Shown: positions 8,310 through 12,692 of the stretch, piece after piece
Layout: each line of letters starts with the position of its first letter
Numbering within the stretch: the first letter of the stretch is position 1
DNA from: Promicromonosporaceae bacterium
Lineage (GTDB): Bacteria; Actinomycetota; Actinomycetes; Actinomycetales; Cellulomonadaceae
DNA: 12,692 nt
NCBI GenBank assembly: GCA_009782865.1
Contig: WRIF01000013.1
Span: 1 to 12,692 of the forward strand
Direction of reading: 5' to 3'
The notes under the pieces: model-generated
The model's input: only the letters and a program-made list of their open reading frames with translations
The model's database searches: none
What the model was told of the DNA's origin: nothing
Program-made: the position numbers and the translations under genes

Positions 8310-8425
8310 GGCGCCCATTGCACAGTGGGGCGACGCCAGAACTCCTGGGCAAAGTTGCGGTACTTACCGGCTGCCCACAGGGTAATCCCCACCATTACCC
8401 GGGGCTTCCGCGCAAAATGGGCGCC
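8310..8425. repeat. Spaced 10-bp inverted repeat upstream of the surface-protein gene
   Basis: GGCGCCCATT (8310-8319) and its exact complement AATGGGCGCC (8416-8425) flank a 96-bp segment. They could pair in a leader RNA or bind a protein as a loop. The GGCGCC cores are palindromic, so part of the match is expected in GC-rich DNA. Confidence 0.35.
8380..8400. promoter_or_regulatory. Operator-like dyad GGGTAAT-N7-ATTACCC
   Basis: A perfect 7-bp inverted repeat with a 7-bp centre lies about 80 bp before the surface-protein ATG, inside the arms of the 8310/8416 repeat. No T-run follows. TTGCGG (8355-8360) upstream might be a -35 box, with GGTAAT overlapping the left arm as a -10, but the 20-bp spacing is too long for a firm promoter call. 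Confidence 0.4.
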
Positions 8426-8478
8426 CCTGACAACAATCTCTTCTCGGCCTGCCGCCGGGTTGGATCGGAGGACCAGCC

Positions 8479-11400
8479 ATGGTCGCTACAGACCTCACTC
8501 ACAGTTCGCCAGGCAGCGCGCGCGGCGGTCCGTTGCGCGCCACGCGGCGGCGCTCCCTGCTCGGCATCGCCGTGGTGGCCGCCCTGGCCGCCGCCACCAT
8601 GCCCCCGGCACTGTCTTACGGCCTGCCGGACGAGAACGCCGCCTCCGAGGGGCACTACCTGGACGCTCCGGCCGACTACTTGCCCCCCGAGGGCGGCGCC
8701 GTCGACTACCCGCCCACCGCCACCGGCCCGACGGAAGAGGACCACACGCCCGCGGCGGAGCCAGAGGCCGCCGCGCCCGCCACTGAGCAGCCCCTGGCCG
8801 AGCAACCCCTGCTGGCCCCTCCCGTCCCCCTGGACGACGACTTCGACCTGATCAGCAGCATCTATGCGTACTGGGACATGCCCGCCGAGTTGCCGATCCC
8901 GGCCGGCACCCCGGTCACCGGCTGGTTCGGGGTGGACCTCAACGACGCCAACGGCGCGGCCGGCTTCTACGACATCACCATCCGCGTGGAGATCGTCGGC
9001 GGCCGCCTGGTGACCATCCCCGAGGGATGCGCCGCCGGTTCCGCGCTGAGCGCGGACGCCACCGTCGTGTACTGCCGGCGCCCAAACACCGCGCTGGGCT
9101 CCGTGTTCCGCACCGACTTTGTGGCCCTCCCCTTCGGCGGGGACGTCCCCACCACGATGACCGGCCGGGCCAGCGTGCTGATCGATGACGCCGAGGTGGC
9201 GGTCGCCTACCTGGAGACGATCCCGGTGGCGCCCGCCCCGATCGGCCTAGAGGTGATGGTTTCCTCGAACATGCCCGGCGGCGGCCACGGGTTCGGGCCG
9301 TCGTACCGCCGGGTGGGAATCGCGCTCGCCCTGCCCCGGGGATACCAGTTGATTAGCGACACCGTCACCTTCACCCTGGAGTTCTTTGCCCACGACGCGG
9401 GAGGCAATCGCCTCGACATCTTTGACCTGCTGGCCACCCCGGGATTCCAGCTCGACGACACCCCCGCCCCCCACCAACAGGGCAATCACATTCCGGCCTG
9501 GACGCATGTGGCGGCCCAGCCCACCTCCCGCCCCAACGTGGCGCTAACCCCCCTGCCCGGCACCAACACCGTGCAGATCACCCTCACGGGGCTGGACTTG
9601 GGGGTAGACCTGCCCCCGTTTGACCATAGTGGCGCCCAGCTGCGGCCAGACTGGCAGTACTTTGCCGTCACCTACCTGCGCCTGAACTTCCTGCCGATGG
9701 TTGACCAAGACCTGCCCGTCACCCTGTCCGCCGAACTGCGCAACGGCGCGGGCACCACCCTTGGCGGCCAGCCGGTGGTGGACGGCACGGACACCCACAA
9801 CCCGAACTGGCCCGGGATCGAGGACGACAACCGCACCGTCGCTCCCCCCTTCAACCCGATGGGCGGAGTGGCCTGGGAACACACCTGGTGGCGCGGCACT
9901 CCCCCCTCGGCGCAGTGGTCCCTGATGAACACCCTTGGCATCGAAAACGCCCTCCGCATGGAGTCGGGCGGCTGGCACAACGCCGGGCTGGGGCGAATCG
10001 CCCCCGGGCAGCACGTGTTCTCCCGCATCTCCTCCCAGGTGCTCCTGTCCGCGGCCGAGATTGCCGACGGCGGCCTGGTGGGACACTGCGTGGCGACGCA
10101 ATTCGAGACGGCCCCCGTGCTGGGCATCGCTGTCCAGGAGGTAGTCGGCGGGGCGGGGCGGCCACTGAACCCGAACAACCTGACGCTGTGGTTCACCACC
10201 GGGCCGGTGCTCGATTCCTCGACCGAACGGGCCACCGAGGGCACCCTGGACTGCTCGATGGATGGGCCCGGCACCTGGCAGCAGTACCCGGCGACCTGGG
10301 TCGGCCATGGCGCCACCACTTTGCACACGCTGACCGACTTCCCGGCGAACATCACCGCCTGGAAGGTCCTCTACGCTCCCTCGGCCGGCTCGGCCTACTT
10401 CGGAGACCACGTGATCGTCAGCGCCCATGAGGTGCAGGAGGCACCGAGCCTCACCCAGGTGTGGACCGTCGGCTCCCGCCGGGTCGGCCCGGATGCCTGG
10501 GTGACCCAAGTCCCCGCGGTGGCGCTCACCCCCGAGCCCGGCGCGCTGTTCACGGCGACCACCCGCTCGGTCGACCGGTTCACCATCCTCCCCTGGTCGC
10601 CGCGGGTGACCGTCGACACCTCCGCCGTGTCCCCCGAGTTCGGAAGCCAGGTGACCCTCCCGGTGGTGCATGGCCCGCGCGGCATCCGCAATGCCGCCTC
10701 CCAGCCGGTCGACTACGTGCTGCAGGTGGAACTGCCGCCCGGGGTGTTGTTCACCGGCGTGGCCGAGGGCACCCCGTTGCCGCGCTCCGTGGTGGTTTGC
10801 CCGGACACCAGCGTGACCACCATCGAGTGGGACGTCTCCCAGCATGTCAACGAGGACTCCACCTATCTCGTGCTGACCCAGGCCGTCTGGCCCGCCGGCA
10901 CCCGCCGGGTCGAGGCCCGGATCACGTCGGACGACCCCGCCCAGGCGGCCGAGTTCACCGAGATTCCGGCGGCCAGTGACTACACGACGATGGTGCGCAC
11001 CCCCGAGGGCGAGACCCGCCTGGCCATCGGCACCATCTCCCCGCTGCCGCTGAACGAGTACCACTGCTGGACCGTGACGCTCGCCAACCTGGACACCCGG
11101 GCGCGCGACCTGACCGACACGATCCTGGTACTGCCGTGGAACGGCGACGGGCGCGGCACCGACCTGAGCGGCGGGCTGTCGCTGGGCGAGGTGCTGCCCG
11201 GCCCGGACCAAGAGGTGTGGTTCACCACCGCGCCGTCCGTCGACCTGCGGACCGACCCGCTCTTCGCGGCCAACGGCGGCGTCGGCAACCCCGGCTCCAC
11301 CACCATCTGGACCCAGGTGCGCCCGGCGGACCCGACCACCATCACCGGGATTCGCCTGGTGTCCACGGCACCCCTGCGCGGCGGAGAGGTGTTCAGCACG

Positions 11401-12594
11401 TCGGTCTGCACCGCGAACGACGGCGGCCTGGGCGGCGACCGGACCTCCATGTCTGCCGAGGCCCGCGAGACGCTGCTCCCGGGCACCCGCATGTACGCCC
11501 GCACCTTCCGCCACTACCTGGGCAGCCCGGACCTGACGGTCGTCAAGACCAGCCCGGCCGGCGACCCGGCCGTGATCGTGGTTCCCGGCGGGGACGCCAA
11601 CGGCGTGCCGGTGGTGTTCACGGCGACCAACACCGGCACGGAGGCCCTCATCGGCCTTGACTGGGACGACCAGACCCTCGCCGGCCCAGACGTGTCCTGG
11701 ACCCACTGCACCCCAGGCCTGCCGGACGCCGCCGACGACGGCGAGAACCCCCTGGACGGCCTGTCGGTGGACCAGGTGTTCGCCGGCCTGCGGCTGGAGC
11801 CGGGCGAGTCGATCACCTGCCACGGCACCCTGGACATGGGCGAAGACTCGTTCCACGAGAACGTGGTGGTCGTCGACGGTCGGGGCTACCAGAGCGGTGA
11901 AGAGGTCGAGGACTCCGATGACTGGGAGCTGACGGTGCTCGACTCGCACTGCGAGAAGGAGTACACCTACCGGGTGCTAGACCCGGGCCAGGCCACCACC
12001 CACACCTGGACGGTTCCCAACTCCTCCGAGCTGGGCATGCCCATCAACGCCGTGACCGACCTGTCTGCCGCCCTCGCCTTCGCGTCCCTGATCGATGGCT
12101 CGGTCTCGGCCGTGCTGATCGACCAGGCGACCGGGGCCGAGGTGGCCACCAGCAATGCCACCGTGGTTGGCGACGAGCTGCACTGGAGTGGGGCGATCCC
12201 GGCCGGACATTCGGTGGTGGTCACCTACCAGCTGCGGGCCGACGACCAGATCGCCGTGGCGGGGCAGGCCTCCGTGGTGACGGCCACCTGCGTGGGTTAC
12301 TGCGAGGTGCCGCTGCTGGTCAACGCCACCGCCGAACCGCCACCGCCGCCCCCGACGCCAACGCCGACGCCGACGACCACGCCGGACCCGACGCCGACTG
12401 CGACCCCAGAATCGCCGCCGACGGCCAACCCGTCATCGGCTCCGTCCACACCGGCAGCCGAGAGGGCGGACCGACCCCCTCTTCCCGTCACCGGTGCCGC
12501 CATCGGGATCGCGCTCCTGCTCGCCGTCGGGCTCACCGGCGTCGGCGCGGCCATCCGAAGAAGTGCCGGTAGAAGGGGAGGCGCTCACCGCTAG
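8479..12594 (+). CDS. Sortase-anchored (LPVTG) giant surface protein with DUF11-like domains
   Basis: ATG at 8479 follows GGAGGA by 6 nt. The 1371-aa product opens with a basic stretch and hydrophobic core (RRRSLLGIAVVAALAAA, 23-39). RRRSLL also fits a twin-arginine pattern loosely, but Sec is the safer reading. Residues 50-118 are an acidic Pro/Ala-rich disordered linker. The large ectodomain is built of beta-rich segments with few recognisable motifs. Residues about 1015-1158 and 1154-1277 look like DUF11-type domains (KTSPAGDPAV...NTGTEALIGLDW; TTHTWTVPNSSELG). A Pro-Thr stalk (1284-1331, PTPTPT repeats) leads to LPVTG (1335-1339), a hydrophobic helix and an Arg-rich tail, a complete cell-wall sorting signal. 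It is probably an adhesin or structural wall protein. The ligand and family of the N-terminal 1000 residues are not recognised. Confidence 0.9.
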   Translation: MVATDLTHSSPGSARGGPLRATRRRSLLGIAVVAALAAATMPPALSYGLPDENAASEGHYLDAPADYLPPEGGAVDYPPTATGPTEEDHTPAAEPEAAAPATEQPLAEQPLLAPPVPLDDDFDLISSIYAYWDMPAELPIPAGTPVTGWFGVDLNDANGAAGFYDITIRVEIVGGRLVTIPEGCAAGSALSADATVVYCRRPNTALGSVFRTDFVALPFGGDVPTTMTGRASVLIDDAEVAVAYLETIPVAPAPIGLEVMVSSNMPGGGHGFGPSYRRVGIALALPRGYQLISDTVTFTLEFFAHDAGGNRLDIFDLLATPGFQLDDTPAPHQQGNHIPAWTHVAAQPTSRPNVALTPLPGTNTVQITLTGLDLGVDLPPFDHSGAQLRPDWQYFAVTYLRLNFLPMVDQDLPVTLSAELRNGAGTTLGGQPVVDGTDTHNPNWPGIEDDNRTVAPPFNPMGGVAWEHTWWRGTPPSAQWSLMNTLGIENALRMESGGWHNAGLGRIAPGQHVFSRISSQVLLSAAEIADGGLVGHCVATQFETAPVLGIAVQEVVGGAGRPLNPNNLTLWFTTGPVLDSSTERATEGTLDCSMDGPGTWQQYPATWVGHGATTLHTLTDFPANITAWKVLYAPSAGSAYFGDHVIVSAHEVQEAPSLTQVWTVGSRRVGPDAWVTQVPAVALTPEPGALFTATTRSVDRFTILPWSPRVTVDTSAVSPEFGSQVTLPVVHGPRGIRNAASQPVDYVLQVELPPGVLFTGVAEGTPLPRSVVVCPDTSVTTIEWDVSQHVNEDSTYLVLTQAVWPAGTRRVEARITSDDPAQAAEFTEIPAASDYTTMVRTPEGETRLAIGTISPLPLNEYHCWTVTLANLDTRARDLTDTILVLPWNGDGRGTDLSGGLSLGEVLPGPDQEVWFTTAPSVDLRTDPLFAANGGVGNPGSTTIWTQVRPADPTTITGIRLVSTAPLRGGEVFSTSVCTANDGGLGGDRTSMSAEARETLLPGTRMYARTFRHYLGSPDLTVVKTSPAGDPAVIVVPGGDANGVPVVFTATNTGTEALIGLDWDDQTLAGPDVSWTHCTPGLPDAADDGENPLDGLSVDQVFAGLRLEPGESITCHGTLDMGEDSFHENVVVVDGRGYQSGEEVEDSDDWELTVLDSHCEKEYTYRVLDPGQATTHTWTVPNSSELGMPINAVTDLSAALAFASLIDGSVSAVLIDQATGAEVATSNATVVGDELHWSGAIPAGHSVVVTYQLRADDQIAVAGQASVVTATCVGYCEVPLLVNATAEPPPPPPTPTPTPTTTPDPTPTATPESPPTANPSSAPSTPAAERADRPPLPVTGAAIGIALLLAVGLTGVGAAIRRSAGRRGGAHR

Positions 12595-12692
12595 CCCTCC
12601 CCCGGGGAGGCCAGCGCGCCTGGCCTCCCCGGTAGCCCTCCTGCCCGCCGTCACCCTGGCGTTCGGCCTGCTGGTGGCCCTGCTTCCCTCGG
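12563..12692 (+). CDS. Possible partial ORF with hydrophobic N-terminus, runs off window
   Basis: From GTG at 12563, in frame +2, 43 codons stay open to the window edge and overlap the surface-protein end by 32 nt. The translation begins VPVEGEALTASPPPGRP and then LASPVALLPAVTLAFGLLVALLPS (in two pieces), a basic patch followed by a membrane or export helix. This is the kind of N-terminus seen in sortases, which commonly follow LPXTG genes, but the catalytic part is beyond the window. The GTG has only a weak GAAGAA upstream. The better GGGGAGG at 12575 has no ATG/GTG at proper distance, so the true start is unsure. Confidence 0.35.
   Translation, partial: MPVEGEALTASPPPGRPARLASPVALLPAVTLAFGLLVALLPS
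12602..12632 (+). terminator. Perfect 13-bp GC hairpin after the surface-protein stop, no T-run
   Basis: CCGGGGAGGCCAG (12602-12614) and CTGGCCTCCCCGG (12620-12632) pair fully around the loop CGCGC, 7 bp after the stop codon. The following bases are TAGCCCTCC, without a T-run. It may be an mRNA 3' stabiliser, a T-less terminator as proposed for some actinobacteria, or an attenuator before the overlapping downstream ORF. Confidence 0.5.

Noticed and set aside
9544..11949. An 801-codon minus-strand open frame under the surface-protein gene
   Set aside because: His/Gly/Arg-rich antisense translation typical of high-GC shadow frames. The plus-strand frame has signal peptide, ribosome-binding site and LPVTG.

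Overview
High-GC, actinobacterial-looking DNA (Actinomycetota, possibly Actinomycetaceae or a relative). The evidence is the strong G/C third-position bias, a LysC/Asd pair of the Corynebacterium type, the linkage of small SRP RNA, dnaX and recR, and a sortase-anchored (LPVTG) giant surface protein. The window is mostly conserved chromosomal housekeeping DNA flanked by two accessory-looking ends. The species cannot be fixed from the sequence alone.

Left end (1-1914), minus strand: a LuxR-type regulator (250 aa), then a 101-aa Sec-exported small protein with its own good promoter, then a lipoprotein that runs off the window and whose start overlaps the stop of the small protein gene. A perfect 20-bp palindrome lies between the regulator and the small-protein promoter, and a near copy of it lies inverted inside the regulator gene. 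This looks like a small self-contained regulated envelope or secreted-peptide locus of unknown function.

Core (1915-8198): lysC-asd (minus, ATGA overlap) make the aspartate-semialdehyde precursor of Lys, Thr, Met and diaminopimelate. lysC carries an internal ribosome-binding site and GTG exactly where the separate beta subunit starts in Corynebacterium. recR (plus) is divergent from lysC and convergent with dnaX (minus). Upstream of dnaX are the 4.5S-type SRP RNA gene (minus) and a divergent tRNA-Ser(GGA) gene (plus) with its terminator. The usual YbaB/EbfC gene between dnaX and recR is absent, and recR is inverted relative to the common order. asd and dnaX share an odd 3' end: three in-frame stop codons at exact 12-nt spacing, within a degenerate 12-bp tandem repeat.

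Right end (8199-12692), plus strand: a 343-bp region between the tRNA and the next gene, rich in short dyads, precedes a 1371-aa exported, proline/threonine-stalked LPVTG surface protein. A perfect 13-bp hairpin follows its stop, and an overlapping partial ORF with a hydrophobic N-terminus runs off the window.
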